The notes beneath the pieces are model-generated. The model was not told the origin of the DNA. It saw only the letters and a program-made list of their open reading frames with translations, and ran no database searches. A DNA stretch of 64,000 nucleotides from the NCBI GenBank assembly GCA_016708785.1, contig JADJFC010000014.1, positions 307,633 through 371,632 of the forward strand, given 5' to 3'. A program made the position numbers and the translations under genes. This DNA is from Bacteroidota bacterium (GTDB lineage Bacteria > Bacteroidota > Bacteroidia > AKYH767-A > 2013-40CM-41-45). Below, one piece after another: positions 25,201-34,409 of this stretch (position 1 is its first letter; the number at the start of each line of letters is the position of its first letter).

Positions 25201-27926
25201 TTACCATAAACATTTCACCGGGACCGGTAGTAAATTTTGCTTCATCAACATTGAGTGGATGTGGAAGTGTAACAGCTAATTTTGCCAACACGACAACAGG
25301 TACACCGACATACAGCTGGAATTTCGGCGATGGCAGTGCACTGAGCAGTACGACCAGTCCGTCACACACATACAATTCAGCAGGTGTCTACACTGTAACA
25401 TTGATAGCGTCACAAGGTACTTGTGCAGATACACTTGTCAGATCAAATTATATTACCGTTAACAGAGTTCCTACAAGTTCGTTTTCAACTGCATCAGTTT
25501 GTCTTGGAGATTCTGTTCAGTTTACGGATTTGTCAGTAGGTAATGGTGACCCCCTCACCGGTGCCACGTGGAACTATGACGATGGAAATACTTCTACAAC
25601 GACGGGGTCGCACTTATATGCATTAGCAGGAACATATAATGTTACACTCACAGCTTCTACAGCGAACTGTTCTGACGATACGACAATTTCTGTAACAGTT
25701 TCCCCGGGACCGATTTCAAATTTCAGTACTGCTACTCTTGATGGTTGCGGATCACTTGCAGCTGCATTTGTGAATACAACAACAGGGACACCATCCTATT
25801 CATGGAACTTTGGCGACGGTAGTCCGAATTCCACATCAGCAAATCCAACCCACACCTACTCTGTTGCAGGAACATTTTCAGTAACATTGATCGCATCGCA
25901 AGGCACTTGTGCTGACACATTGATCCGAACAAACTATATCACAATTTATAATTCGCCGCTTAGCTCTTTCTCTACAACAAGTGTTTGTATAGGCGACAGT
26001 GTTCGGTTTACAAATTTATCATCAGGGAACGGAGAACCGATTTCAAATTACACATGGAATTTCGGCGATGGAAATTTCTCTTCGCAGATCTCTCCTACAC
26101 ATTTTTATACAACACCGGGTACATACAATGTTCTACTTTCCATCATCACTCCACATTGTACTGATGATACAACGATCGTAGTAACCGTATCAGCCGGACC
26201 TGTAGTTTCATTTACACCAAGTGCTACAACTTTCTGCGGGAATCAATCGGTCACATTCACGAATACCACAACAGGTTCGCCGGTCTATAGCTGGAACTTC
26301 GGTGACGGCAGTCCACTTTCTTCTGTTGTAAGTCCCGTGCATCAGTATAATGTTCCGGGTACCTATACAGTATCATTGATTGCAACACAAGGAAGTTGCG
26401 CCGATACACTTGTACAAACTTCGTTGATAAATGTTTATGCCGCACCTCTATCTTCATTCAGCACAACGGATGTGTGTATGTACGATAGTGTTCGCTTCTC
26501 AAATCTTTCGACCATGAGCGGAGGTGTTATAACCGGGTACGATTGGGATTTTGGTGACGGCTTATCGTCTTCTGCTTTTTCTCCGGCGCATTTTTATTCT
26601 GCTCCCGGTGTTTACAATGTTAACCTGAGCGTCACTTCGGCAAATTGCACTGACGATACAACAATTACGGTGAACGTAAATCCAAATCCTGCTGTTAATT
26701 TTGTTTCATCAACAATTCGTGCATGTGATAGCATTACAGTAAATTTTAATAATACATCAACAGGTGCCTCAACATATGCATGGAATTTCGGAGACGGGGT
26801 TACTTCTACCCTTACTGCTCCGTCGCATTTGTATAATGTTGAAGGAACTTATAGTGTATTGCTTACAGCAACATCTTCAGCCGGCTGTTCAAGTTCGAAG
26901 TATGCAACATCAATGGTTATTATCAAGAGCACGCCGCAACCATTATTCTCTGCCTCAAGAACATCGATCTGTCCGGGAGAATGTGTTTCATATACTGATC
27001 AGACATCAGGCACGAATACATCATGGCAATGGCAATTAAGCGGAGGAAATCCGGCAACATCTTTATCAAGAAATCTATCTTCGGTTTGTTACAATGTAAT
27101 TGGTGATTACAATGTAACACTGACGGTCTCTAATGGTTCGTGTACAGGAACAAGTACGCAATCATCTTTGATCCATGTAGTGAATTGTAATTCCAAACCG
27201 CAAGCTGATTTTGTAAGCAGCGACACAAATTTGTGTGGTGGAAGTTGTATCTCATTTGTTGATTTGTCTCTTAATGCCATTAGCTGGCAATGGCAATTTC
27301 CCGGAGCAACGCCTTCCACATCATCAGTAGCATTTCCAACAAATATCTGTTACTCTACTTCAGGAGTATATCCGGTAACATTGATTGCAAGCAATCCTTC
27401 AGGTGCCGATACTTTTACTGTTTCTTCTTTTATAAGTGTATCTGCATTACCGGTTCAACCGACATTTACACAAAGTGGAAACCTACTTACCTCTACTGCA
27501 GCAAATTCTTATCAGTGGTACTATAATGGCATACCAATTTCAGGTGCAACCAACCAGCAATACACTGCAACACTTTCCGGACCTTATTCAGTTCAGATCA
27601 CAGACACGAATGGTTGTCAGTCAACATCTCTTGTTTCACATGTTTCTCTTATTGGTGTAGATGAACTCTTTGATCCGTTAAGCTTCGTGGTTTATCCGAA
27701 TCCGACAACGAATGAAATTTTTATTCAGTCTGATAAAACAGTGCCCGGTGCAATTAGTATTCAGGTAATAGATCTGGTGGGTCAGATCCTAATGACACAA
27801 ATTGAAAAACACAACAATTCCGGTTCAATTTGGAAACTGGACATCTCAAAACTTGCCGCAGGCGCTTATTTTGTTCGTGTGATGAATGGAGAGCATGAGT
27901 GGAAGTCGGTTGTGGTGAAGCAGTAA
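22215..27926 (+). CDS. giant secreted multi-PKD protein with T9SS sorting domain
   Basis: 1903 residues. Signal peptide (TLLFMAFYLNSIVLFAQ), an N-terminal domain (about 25-165) and a Gly-rich region (about 185-490, many GGGG runs) of the kind seen in large surface adhesins. Residues about 600-1700 hold some 14 PKD-like Ig domains marked by W-FGDG, for example YSWNFGDGSPLSS and GYDWDFGDG; the last two are degenerate (WQWQLSGGNP, WQWQFPGATP). An Ig-like segment follows, then the type A sorting domain (about 1815-1903: VVYPNPTTNEIFIQ ... GAYFVRVMNGE) for export by the type IX system. Probable role: cell-surface adhesion or matrix. It stands alone behind its own -7 element. Confidence 0.93.
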   Translation: MHNSRSDKFFIRTLLFMAFYLNSIVLFAQMGKNGALTTSTTSILNDYTPLTANAAAGTNLLNVVSSVLNTRIATPLAAGDLIFIIQMQGASMTTPDDSTYGSLINYNNCGNFEFAEVASVPSSTQINTACQLKNNYTASGRTQVVRVPRLTTLTVGSGGSMTCPAWDGSTGGVLILEVQNGITINSGGTINATGKGFRAGQNAGDNNTDWGIQNYVWPANNFGAEKGEGIGGSQTDYDGMSGRFSKGAPLNGGGGANAHNGGGGGGGNCGTLGWTGRGVPDVSTGSWASAWNLEYSGFAVSNSSGGGKGGYSFSGSNENALSVGPFNAAWGGDARRDNGGRGGRPLDYSTGKIFMGGGGGAGDQNNNYGGAGGNGGGIVYLLCYSTISGSGLVNSNGDNGASTTGSGTDGAGGGGAGGTIFLDATGLISGITANANGGNGGNQNVGLFVTEAEGPGGGGGGGYIAASSGAITRNANGGLNGTTNSNGLTEFTPNGATKGGAGMPSEPTNTFHIITSTVYICPGTSTTLSFSTTGTVPPGTTFAWFNQAVGGTQVGSGTTFTTPVLSTGQITYYVSACPGASRFPVQVEVSQVSATIAATSVCSGNPTVFTGTGTASSGSISSWDWDFGDGTGTSSAQNPSYTYSGANTYTVTLTVTDNSGCTASTTQSVTVNFSPSINFSAPTTTGCAPLNVAFTNTTTSATTYSWNFGDGSPLSSSVAPSHIYNTSGTYTVTLTASNSGCTTTATQTNLITVNATPIASFSAPSTLCLGDIASFTNLSAPNGTTITGYSWNFGDASALSTSTNPTHTYLSASTFNVILTTSSATCSDDTTIAVTISPAPVVNFSTSTTTGCSPMSVSFSSTTTGSPTYSWNFGDGSPLSTTASPTHIYSTSGTYTVTLIASLGTCKDTLIRTNYIQVGVSPLASFSSVASVCLGDSIRFTNASTGTITSYTWDFDDGTIITTATGNNQSHLYSSAGSYDVHLTVVANGCPDDTTITINISPGPVVNFASSTLSGCGSVTANFANTTTGTPTYSWNFGDGSALSSTTSPSHTYNSAGVYTVTLIASQGTCADTLVRSNYITVNRVPTSSFSTASVCLGDSVQFTDLSVGNGDPLTGATWNYDDGNTSTTTGSHLYALAGTYNVTLTASTANCSDDTTISVTVSPGPISNFSTATLDGCGSLAAAFVNTTTGTPSYSWNFGDGSPNSTSANPTHTYSVAGTFSVTLIASQGTCADTLIRTNYITIYNSPLSSFSTTSVCIGDSVRFTNLSSGNGEPISNYTWNFGDGNFSSQISPTHFYTTPGTYNVLLSIITPHCTDDTTIVVTVSAGPVVSFTPSATTFCGNQSVTFTNTTTGSPVYSWNFGDGSPLSSVVSPVHQYNVPGTYTVSLIATQGSCADTLVQTSLINVYAAPLSSFSTTDVCMYDSVRFSNLSTMSGGVITGYDWDFGDGLSSSAFSPAHFYSAPGVYNVNLSVTSANCTDDTTITVNVNPNPAVNFVSSTIRACDSITVNFNNTSTGASTYAWNFGDGVTSTLTAPSHLYNVEGTYSVLLTATSSAGCSSSKYATSMVIIKSTPQPLFSASRTSICPGECVSYTDQTSGTNTSWQWQLSGGNPATSLSRNLSSVCYNVIGDYNVTLTVSNGSCTGTSTQSSLIHVVNCNSKPQADFVSSDTNLCGGSCISFVDLSLNAISWQWQFPGATPSTSSVAFPTNICYSTSGVYPVTLIASNPSGADTFTVSSFISVSALPVQPTFTQSGNLLTSTAANSYQWYYNGIPISGATNQQYTATLSGPYSVQITDTNGCQSTSLVSHVSLIGVDELFDPLSFVVYPNPTTNEIFIQSDKTVPGAISIQVIDLVGQILMTQIEKHNNSGSIWKLDISKLAAGAYFVRVMNGEHEWKSVVVKQ
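24310..26860 (+). repeat. higher-order tandem repeat inside the PKD gene, period about 490 bp
   Basis: The codons for the YSWNFGDG-type PKD core recur near 24326, 24819, 25312, 25798, 26286 and 26777 (spacings 493, 493, 486, 488, 491). Between them a second PKD type, with a longer SG..ITGY.WDFGDG core, occurs once per period. The repeat unit is thus two different domains (A-B), not one. Each unit also has a conserved Cys pair and the phrase SDDTTI or CADTL. Confidence 0.8.
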
Positions 27927-28044
27927 ATTGTTAATATCAAAAAGCACAAGTCAAAAATCAAAAAGCGCGAATTGTTCCGCATGTGGCTTGTTTTTAATTT
28001 TTTTTAATTTGAAATAGTAAAAAGTAGGACTTTTCTTACAGTTG

Positions 28045-28052
28045 TAAGTTTG
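28045..28052 (+). promoter_or_regulatory. possible -7 element of the receptor/signalling operon
   Basis: TAAGTTTG matches TAnnTTTG and lies about 95 bases before the preferred start of the TonB-dependent receptor. No -33 element is evident at normal spacing. Confidence 0.3.
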
Positions 28053-28147
28053 GTGATGATGTCGCAAGGATAAAAGCAAACATCATAGGGGAACTCATGT
28101 ATAATTTTTTGGGACTTGTGGATAAGACTCGTATACCAATAATTAAT

Positions 28148-30124
28148 ATGAGAAAACTAAATTACTTGTGGATGTTCTTGTTTTGCTTCAATTCCGCAAC
28201 TGCGGGAAGCGAAAAAGTCGTGGAGGATTCGGTACCGTTTTACTTCATGTCATTAGAGCAACTGATGAACGTCAGCGTTTCTGTTGTTTCTGACCTTCCT
28301 ATGAATGGCCGGGAGTCACCGGGAATTGTAACGGTTGTCACCGCAGATGAAATATTAGAGTCCGGAGCGAAGGATTTAATGCAGGTTCTGCAATTTATTC
28401 CCGGTTTTGATTTTGGTGTCGATGTGGAGGGGGTTGTTGGAATTGGGGTTAGAGGAAACTGGGGCCATGAAGGCAAAGTATTGATGCTTTGGGATGGTCT
28501 TGAAATGAACGAAGAACTCTATTCGACCTTGCAATTCGGTGGACATTATCCAGTAAGTCAGATCAAGCGAATAGAGATCATCCGAGGACCCGGTTCTGCT
28601 ATGTATGGAGGAAATGCAGAATATGCAGTAATAAATATTGTAACGATCAACGGCGATTTAGATGGAGTTGCAGTTGATGCAGAATATTCTTTTTATAAAG
28701 ACGCCACTGCTTCACAAGGTATATCAGCAGCATTTGGCAAGAAGTGGACGAATTCCAGATTTTCTTTTTCAACCTATCAAAGCAAGTTCATTCGCAGTGA
28801 CAGAGATTATGTTGATAATTATGGCAATTCATATTCAATGACCAATTTATCGTCAATGAATTCAGAGCAATATCGACTGGATTATTCATACGGGAAATTC
28901 AGCATTATTGCTTTTCATGACAATTATAAATTACTACAACGCGATGGTTATGATGAAGTGTATTCTCAGGCATACAGAAGTCGTTTTATCAATTCCGCAA
29001 TAAATGCAAAAGTAGAATACAATGTTGGCAAATGGAAAATTACACCGGGTGTCAAAATTAAATTTGAGCATCCTTGGTATTATAACAGCGAGATCACCGG
29101 CGATAGTTTCGAGCCTTATGATGTGACCAGCAATAAGAATTTAGCATATGTAAATTATATAATAGACCCAACGAAAAGCATAAATGTGATCGGTGGATTT
29201 CAGTATTATAATCTGGTAGCAATAGACCATCTTGAAAATTCAACCTTTACAGACGGAAGCAAGACATTTAAAAACTATAACTATGGCGGACACATACAAG
29301 CCATTGCAAAAACGAAGTTTGTAAACTTTACGCTGGGAAGCAGAGTTGCCTATAACAAGTATTGCGGAACATCATTTGTGCCTAGAATTGGATTGACCAA
29401 GATCTGGGATAAGTTCCACGTGAAAGCATTATATAGTGTTGGATTCCGTGCTCCATCTGTTGAGAATATCAATTTGAATTGGGGGATCAAACCCGAGTAC
29501 ACTTTAGTTGCAGAAATAGAAGGCGGAGTTAAAATCGGAATGAATTCTTATTTGACAGCCAATCTTTATAACGTTACCACTAAACACCCGATCATTTTTT
29601 ATTATGACCCCATGGCGAGCACTGATAATTACATAAATGAAAGCAGAACAGGTACAAGGGGCATTGAATTGGATTACAAATGGAAAGCTAAAAAATGGTT
29701 TGCTACTATAAACTATGCATTTTATACAACAGCCGGTCAGAATGCATTGGATGAATATAGCCCTTTGAATGGGGAGAATGTAAATCTGGCATTTCCTGCG
29801 CATAAATTCAATTTCATTGGCAGCTTTAGTTTAGGGCAGCATTTATCATTGAATCCGTCTGTTTCGTTTTATTCAAAACGATATTCAATAGCAAGCGATC
29901 AAACAGAGATAGTTACAACGCATCCGGAAGCTGTTTATGCCAATATAAATTTATCGAAAGACAATTTTTTCACTGAGGGGTTGACGGCACAATTTGGTGT
30001 CTTCAATTTTTTGGATGAGGACGTATGGTATATACAACCATATAATAGTAATCATGCTCCTTTGCCGGGCGGAGGTCGTGAAATTCAGATCAGATTGAAT
30101 TATAGTTTGCCAAACAAGAAATAA
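28148..30124 (+). CDS. TonB-dependent receptor
   Basis: 658 residues from the ATG at 28148 (the frame extends to an ATG at 28097, but 28148 gives the clean signal peptide MRKLNYLWMFLFCFNSATAG). Plug domain at about 40-165 (ESPGIVTVVTADEILESGAKDLMQVLQFIPGFD, RIEIIRGPGSAMYGGNAEYAVINIVT), then a beta-barrel of about 490 residues ending in ...REIQIRLNYSLPNKK. There is no carboxypeptidase-like N-terminal domain, unlike SusC receptors. Three signalling genes follow within 12 bases of each other (YfiR protein, hybrid kinase), so it may act as a sensor or ligand gate more than a nutrient importer. The ligand is unknown. Confidence 0.92.
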   Translation: MRKLNYLWMFLFCFNSATAGSEKVVEDSVPFYFMSLEQLMNVSVSVVSDLPMNGRESPGIVTVVTADEILESGAKDLMQVLQFIPGFDFGVDVEGVVGIGVRGNWGHEGKVLMLWDGLEMNEELYSTLQFGGHYPVSQIKRIEIIRGPGSAMYGGNAEYAVINIVTINGDLDGVAVDAEYSFYKDATASQGISAAFGKKWTNSRFSFSTYQSKFIRSDRDYVDNYGNSYSMTNLSSMNSEQYRLDYSYGKFSIIAFHDNYKLLQRDGYDEVYSQAYRSRFINSAINAKVEYNVGKWKITPGVKIKFEHPWYYNSEITGDSFEPYDVTSNKNLAYVNYIIDPTKSINVIGGFQYYNLVAIDHLENSTFTDGSKTFKNYNYGGHIQAIAKTKFVNFTLGSRVAYNKYCGTSFVPRIGLTKIWDKFHVKALYSVGFRAPSVENINLNWGIKPEYTLVAEIEGGVKIGMNSYLTANLYNVTTKHPIIFYYDPMASTDNYINESRTGTRGIELDYKWKAKKWFATINYAFYTTAGQNALDEYSPLNGENVNLAFPAHKFNFIGSFSLGQHLSLNPSVSFYSKRYSIASDQTEIVTTHPEAVYANINLSKDNFFTEGLTAQFGVFNFLDEDVWYIQPYNSNHAPLPGGGREIQIRLNYSLPNKK

Positions 30125-30133
30125 TCAATAAGG

Positions 30134-30679
30134 TTGAAACTGATAAATAAGATATCGCAAACATTAAGGAAGATGCTTCTTGGCATTTTGCTTGTGTCGT
30201 CGTGTGTTCAAGCCGGAGTAAATTCCGAAGGCAATGAATATTCGATCAAAGCGATGTTCTTATTGAATTTTATAAAGTATGTAGAATGGCCAATTGAAAA
30301 CACAAAAAATACTTTTCAGATCGGTGTTGTAGGCGATTCAGAAATATACGACGCCCTTACTGTTTTAACGACAAAACGTTCCAGTGAGGGTCAGAAAGTA
30401 GTAATCAAACGTTTTGAAGAAAAGAATTCTGAAAATTATCAGATGATCTTTATTTCAAATACAAACGGCAAAAGGTCTGAAGAACTGATCAAAAAATACT
30501 CAGCAAAGGGAATCTTGATAATTTCAGAGGAAGAAAAAGGAAAATCAAAGCTGGCCGGGATTAATTTATTTAATCAAGACAATAAGATTCGATTTGAAAT
30601 AAACCTTACAAGCGTTAAGAATAACGGGATGAAAGTATCCTCTAAGTTACTTGAACTTGCAACAAAGGTGCATCAATAA
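30134..30679 (+). CDS. YfiR family periplasmic regulator (DUF4154)
   Basis: 181 residues from a TTG start 9 bases after the receptor. Signal peptide (MLLGILLVSSCVQAG). The family motif is YSIKAMFLLNFIKYVEWP, followed by FQIGVVGDSEIYDAL, YQMIFISNT, ILIISEEEKGKSKLAGINLF and NKIRFEINLTSVKNNGMKVSSKLLELA. In Pseudomonas, YfiR is a periplasmic inhibitor of a diguanylate cyclase. Here no GGDEF gene is near; a membrane hybrid kinase follows 11 bases later and is the probable partner. YfiR-like genes between a TonB-dependent receptor and a sensor kinase suggest an outer-membrane-to-inner-membrane signal relay (inference). Confidence 0.88.
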   Translation: MKLINKISQTLRKMLLGILLVSSCVQAGVNSEGNEYSIKAMFLLNFIKYVEWPIENTKNTFQIGVVGDSEIYDALTVLTTKRSSEGQKVVIKRFEEKNSENYQMIFISNTNGKRSEELIKKYSAKGILIISEEEKGKSKLAGINLFNQDNKIRFEINLTSVKNNGMKVSSKLLELATKVHQ

Positions 30680-30690
30680 TTATCCATGAT

Positions 30691-33564
30691 ATGAAGAATA
30701 ATAACTATAAAATTGATTTTGAAATTTACATTGTATTCATCATTGTAATCAGTATTTCTGTTTTCAATGCTATTTACAGCTCAATGAATATTTCGAAAAA
30801 TCAGGATGCTACAAGTAAGATCATGGTTGTTGATGTTCCTTCGCTTCAGGCGTTGGAGAACATGAACTTGTTGATCACAAAATCAAAAATGTATTCAACC
30901 AATTGGGTCTATCTTCAGAGCAATAAAGAAGACAAAGGAAAGCTCAGGATGATTCATGAAGTGGAATACCCATCACTTAAAGGAGACATTTCCAATTTGA
31001 TGATTAACTGGAAAGAGAAGGAAGACATTGATTCAATGAAGTATGTCTTTGCAGAGTTTGAAAGGTGTATGGTTGCTCAGAATGAATTGATGCGAACATT
31101 GGTCAACTTTGATGATTATGAAGACGCAGTCAAAAAATTTCAGGCAGAAGGAATAGTCGAAAACCAGATTCTGCCTCAAAGCACAAAGATCATCAGTCAA
31201 TTGAACCGGCTCATTTTAAAGAAGAAAACCAGTGCAGATTTAATGCATACTGAAATGCTTTCCAGTTCAAGAACGCTGATGTGGAGTGTACTTGGAATTG
31301 CAATTCTAATCGTAATCGTAATTTTGATCGCGGCTTTTTATATGTCCAATCATATCATTGTACCAACAATGAAGCTCAGGAATATTATTGTTCAGATGGC
31401 CAGTGGTGAAATTCCTGAATTGAATGTTAAACCACATGCGAACGCTGTTGGACAAATGACGGAAGCAGTAGGAACATTAGCATTGAGCCTCAAGAAAACA
31501 ACTCATTTTGCTCACGCAATTGGAGAAGGAAATTTGAGCACTGATTATCAGCCATTGAGTGATCATGATGAACTAGGAAATGCACTAATGCAAATGCGTG
31601 CAAATCTACGCCGAGCAGATGAAGACAATCGTCAACGAAGCTGGGTTTCTTCCCGTTCAGAGAAGATCAACGAAGTGTTGCGTGAAAACACCGATGATAT
31701 CAATAAACTTTCAGATGCCATTATTTCTACAATGGTCAAGTATCTGAACGCTTTTCATGGCGGCCTATATTTACTCGAAGACACTTCTGCCGGAAGCGAA
31801 AGCAAGATCATTCTGCATGGAAGTTATGGTATGCACGATAAAGTGAAAGCCAGAAACGTATTTGACTATGGAGAGGGTTTGATCGGGCAATCGATCAAAG
31901 ACGGCGAGGTTATTTATCTGCAGGATGTTCCAAGTTCATATACGATAATAGGAAGCGGATTGGGCAGTATGCCTGCATCGCATGTATTGATCATTCCTTT
32001 AAAACACCATGATAAAGTGTATGGCGCAGTTGAGTTGGCCGGATTCAATATGTTTCAATCGTTCGAAATCGGTTTTGTAAAGAGTATTGGGGAAACCATT
32101 GGCTCAACTATTTCATCTGTTATTTCAAATACACTGACTAAGCGCTTGCTTGAAGAAACTCGTCAGCAAGCTGAACGATTGAAAATGCAGGAAGAGGAAT
32201 TGCTGCGAACAAATGAAGAACTTTCAAATCAGTCAAGATTGTTACAGGCTTCCGAGGAAGAACTGAAGCAAGGTAACATAGAGATGAAGATCAAAGCCCG
32301 TGAACTCGAACAGAAGAATGAAATTCTTGAGCAGGCAAGGGAAGCAATCAGTATTAAAGCAAAAGAACTAGAGCTGAACAACAGATATAAGTCAGAGTTT
32401 CTTGCTAACATGTCGCATGAATTAAGAACGCCTCTTAACAGCGTATTGATTCTGGCGAAATTATTATCGGAGAACAAAGACAAGAACCTTACTGATAAGC
32501 AAGCCGAATACGCAAGAGTGATTCATAAATCCGGAAACGATTTGTTGTTGCTGATCAATGATATTCTTGACCTTTCAAAAATTGAAGCAGGAAAAATTGA
32601 ATTGATGCCTGAGCAAACAAGTATTGAACAAGTGAAATCTGATATCCGGTCGTTATTCACCGAAGTTGCCAATGAGAAAGAGATTGATTTTGAGATAGAG
32701 AACCATAGTGAGTTACCGGAGACAATATTTACCGATAGAGTTCGTCTGGAGCAGATCATTAAGAATTTACTTGCGAATGCATTTAAATTCACACCGGCAA
32801 AAGGAAAGATCACCTTAAAGATCAAGCGACCTGATCGGGTTACTTTATTTTCCAATCCTTCATTGCGGGGACAAAAGAACATCATTGAGTTTTCAGTAAC
32901 GGACACCGGAATCGGTATACCGGCAGAAAAGCAGGCATTGATCTTCGAAGCATTTCAGCAAGCAGATGGAAGTACAAGCAGAAAATACGGCGGAACAGGA
33001 TTAGGATTGTCGATAAGCAAGATGCTTGTTTCCATGTTAGGAGGAGAAATGCAATTGATCAGTGAGCAGAATGCTGGAAGCACCTTCTATGTTTATTTAC
33101 CGGAAATCTATAAGGATGAAACGGAAAATGTTTCACATGAAACCGATAAAGGGAAAAAGTCATCAAGTAAAAGCTATCGTCCTATGGATGATCGTGATTC
33201 TATTCGTGAAACAGATAAATTATTGTTGATTGTAGAGAGCGATATTACTTATGCAAATGTGCTGCTTGACATGGCCCATGAAAAGAAGTATAAGGCAATT
33301 TTGGCTATGGAAGAAGATGAGATCATGGTGTATGCTGAGAAGTATAATCCGGCAGCAATTATTATCGATGAAAATTTATCAGGCGGTGTTTCAAATTCTA
33401 TATTAGAAAAGATCCGCTCGAATAAGAACTTTGTTTCTATTCCAATGCACATTTTGTCGGAGTTTAACCGCATTCCGACTGCAAAGGATATCGGAGCGAC
33501 AGCGTATCTGAGAAAACCTCTTGATAAGCGTGATCTTGATGATGCTTTTTCTTCACTTAGATAA
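30691..33564 (+). CDS. HAMP/GAF hybrid sensor histidine kinase with receiver
   Basis: 957 residues. Helix 1 (about 11-29), a periplasmic four-helix-type sensor of about 165 residues, helix 2 (about 197-218), HAMP region(s) (about 220-310), GAF (about 345-480), coiled coil (485-560), HisKA with His576 (NMSHELRTPLNSVL), HATPase_c (RLEQIIKNLLANAFKFTPAKG, DTGIGIP, GGTGLGLSIS) and a receiver (about 845-957: LLIVESDITYANVL, AAIIIDENLSGG, YLRKPL). The receiver has Glu-Ser-Asp where an acidic pair is expected. The end at 33564 looks premature: removing one T from the T5 run at 33546-33550 joins it to the tandem receivers in the next entry as one HK-REC-REC-REC protein. Confidence 0.9.
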   Translation: MKNNNYKIDFEIYIVFIIVISISVFNAIYSSMNISKNQDATSKIMVVDVPSLQALENMNLLITKSKMYSTNWVYLQSNKEDKGKLRMIHEVEYPSLKGDISNLMINWKEKEDIDSMKYVFAEFERCMVAQNELMRTLVNFDDYEDAVKKFQAEGIVENQILPQSTKIISQLNRLILKKKTSADLMHTEMLSSSRTLMWSVLGIAILIVIVILIAAFYMSNHIIVPTMKLRNIIVQMASGEIPELNVKPHANAVGQMTEAVGTLALSLKKTTHFAHAIGEGNLSTDYQPLSDHDELGNALMQMRANLRRADEDNRQRSWVSSRSEKINEVLRENTDDINKLSDAIISTMVKYLNAFHGGLYLLEDTSAGSESKIILHGSYGMHDKVKARNVFDYGEGLIGQSIKDGEVIYLQDVPSSYTIIGSGLGSMPASHVLIIPLKHHDKVYGAVELAGFNMFQSFEIGFVKSIGETIGSTISSVISNTLTKRLLEETRQQAERLKMQEEELLRTNEELSNQSRLLQASEEELKQGNIEMKIKARELEQKNEILEQAREAISIKAKELELNNRYKSEFLANMSHELRTPLNSVLILAKLLSENKDKNLTDKQAEYARVIHKSGNDLLLLINDILDLSKIEAGKIELMPEQTSIEQVKSDIRSLFTEVANEKEIDFEIENHSELPETIFTDRVRLEQIIKNLLANAFKFTPAKGKITLKIKRPDRVTLFSNPSLRGQKNIIEFSVTDTGIGIPAEKQALIFEAFQQADGSTSRKYGGTGLGLSISKMLVSMLGGEMQLISEQNAGSTFYVYLPEIYKDETENVSHETDKGKKSSSKSYRPMDDRDSIRETDKLLLIVESDITYANVLLDMAHEKKYKAILAMEEDEIMVYAEKYNPAAIIIDENLSGGVSNSILEKIRSNKNFVSIPMHILSEFNRIPTAKDIGATAYLRKPLDKRDLDDAFSSLR

Positions 33565-34393
33565 AAATCTGAGCAATGCAATAAAGAACGTATTGATCGT
33601 AGAGGATATGAGTTTACATCAGGAGATCGTAAAAAATCTTTTAGCATCCCACTATGTTGACACAGGTGTTCATATAGCCAAAACGGTAGCAGAAGCATAT
33701 GACTTACTAGGCAAAGTTAAATTTGATTGCATAATTCTGGACCTGGATCTTGGAAATGGTTCGGAAGAAGGTTGTGCATTATTAAAATCAATTAAAGAGA
33801 ATGCTGCGACGATGCTAATACCTGTTATTGTTTTCACAGGAACGGATATAAATTCGATGAACAATGAAACACTCAAAGGGTTGTCTGATGCAATCGTTTC
33901 AAAAGATGGCGAGGCATTAGACAAGTTGATGAAAGAGACAGATCACTTCCTGACCTCTATAGATAAATCAAAAGAACCTGAAAAGCCGGTTCTGCCGGCT
34001 TACATGAATGAAATGTTTGCAGGAAAAAAAGTTTTATTGGTAGATGATGATATGCGAAATATTTATGCATTGACGAATATGTTGGAAAATCAAAAGATGA
34101 CGGTAATTCCGGCTTCTAATGGTCGTGATGCTTTGGAGAAACTGGCAAAGTACCGTGATGTAGATATTATTTTAATGGATATCATGATGCCGGAGATGGA
34201 TGGTTTCGAAGCGATGCAACACATCAGACAGATTGCTAAATATAAGTCCACTCCTATTCTTGCATTAACTGCAAAGGCTATGGTTGGCGATAAAGAGAAA
34301 TGTATTCAATGCGGAGCATCCGATTATATTTCAAAACCGGTCAACATGGAAAGCTTGTTTTCTATGATGCGTATATGGTTATACAAAGATTGA
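33521..34393 (+). CDS. tandem receiver protein, probably the C-terminal part of the hybrid kinase
   Basis: 290 residues in the present frame; overlaps the kinase by 44 bases in another frame. Two receiver domains: one at about 20-145 (NVLIVEDMSLHQEIV, CIILDLDLGNGSEEG), one at about 170-290 (KVLLVDDDMRNIYAL, IILMDIMMPEMDGFEAM, ALTAKAM, YISKPVNME). The first 13 residues (MISVILMMLFLHL) are an out-of-frame reading of the kinase's last helix, which argues against a real separate start. With one base less at 33546-33550 the text reads through as DLDDAFLHLDKNLSNAIKNV, the usual linker of multi-receiver hybrids. The first domain lacks the Lys-Pro motif (AIVSKDG). Confidence 0.85.
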   Translation: MISVILMMLFLHLDKNLSNAIKNVLIVEDMSLHQEIVKNLLASHYVDTGVHIAKTVAEAYDLLGKVKFDCIILDLDLGNGSEEGCALLKSIKENAATMLIPVIVFTGTDINSMNNETLKGLSDAIVSKDGEALDKLMKETDHFLTSIDKSKEPEKPVLPAYMNEMFAGKKVLLVDDDMRNIYALTNMLENQKMTVIPASNGRDALEKLAKYRDVDIILMDIMMPEMDGFEAMQHIRQIAKYKSTPILALTAKAMVGDKEKCIQCGASDYISKPVNMESLFSMMRIWLYKD

Positions 34394-34409
34394 TTAAAGG
34401 AAAAGCAAA

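Noticed and set aside
22753..27660. many 60-96 codon frames inside the PKD gene
   Set aside because: Other-frame readings of a low-complexity repeat gene.
30134..30679. c-di-GMP signalling locus of the YfiBNR type
   Set aside because: YfiR is present, but no GGDEF (YfiN) or OmpA-like YfiB gene is nearby.
33521..33564. independent start of the tandem-receiver protein at 33521
   Set aside because: The first 13 residues are an out-of-frame reading of the kinase helix; fusion after correcting one base is more plausible.
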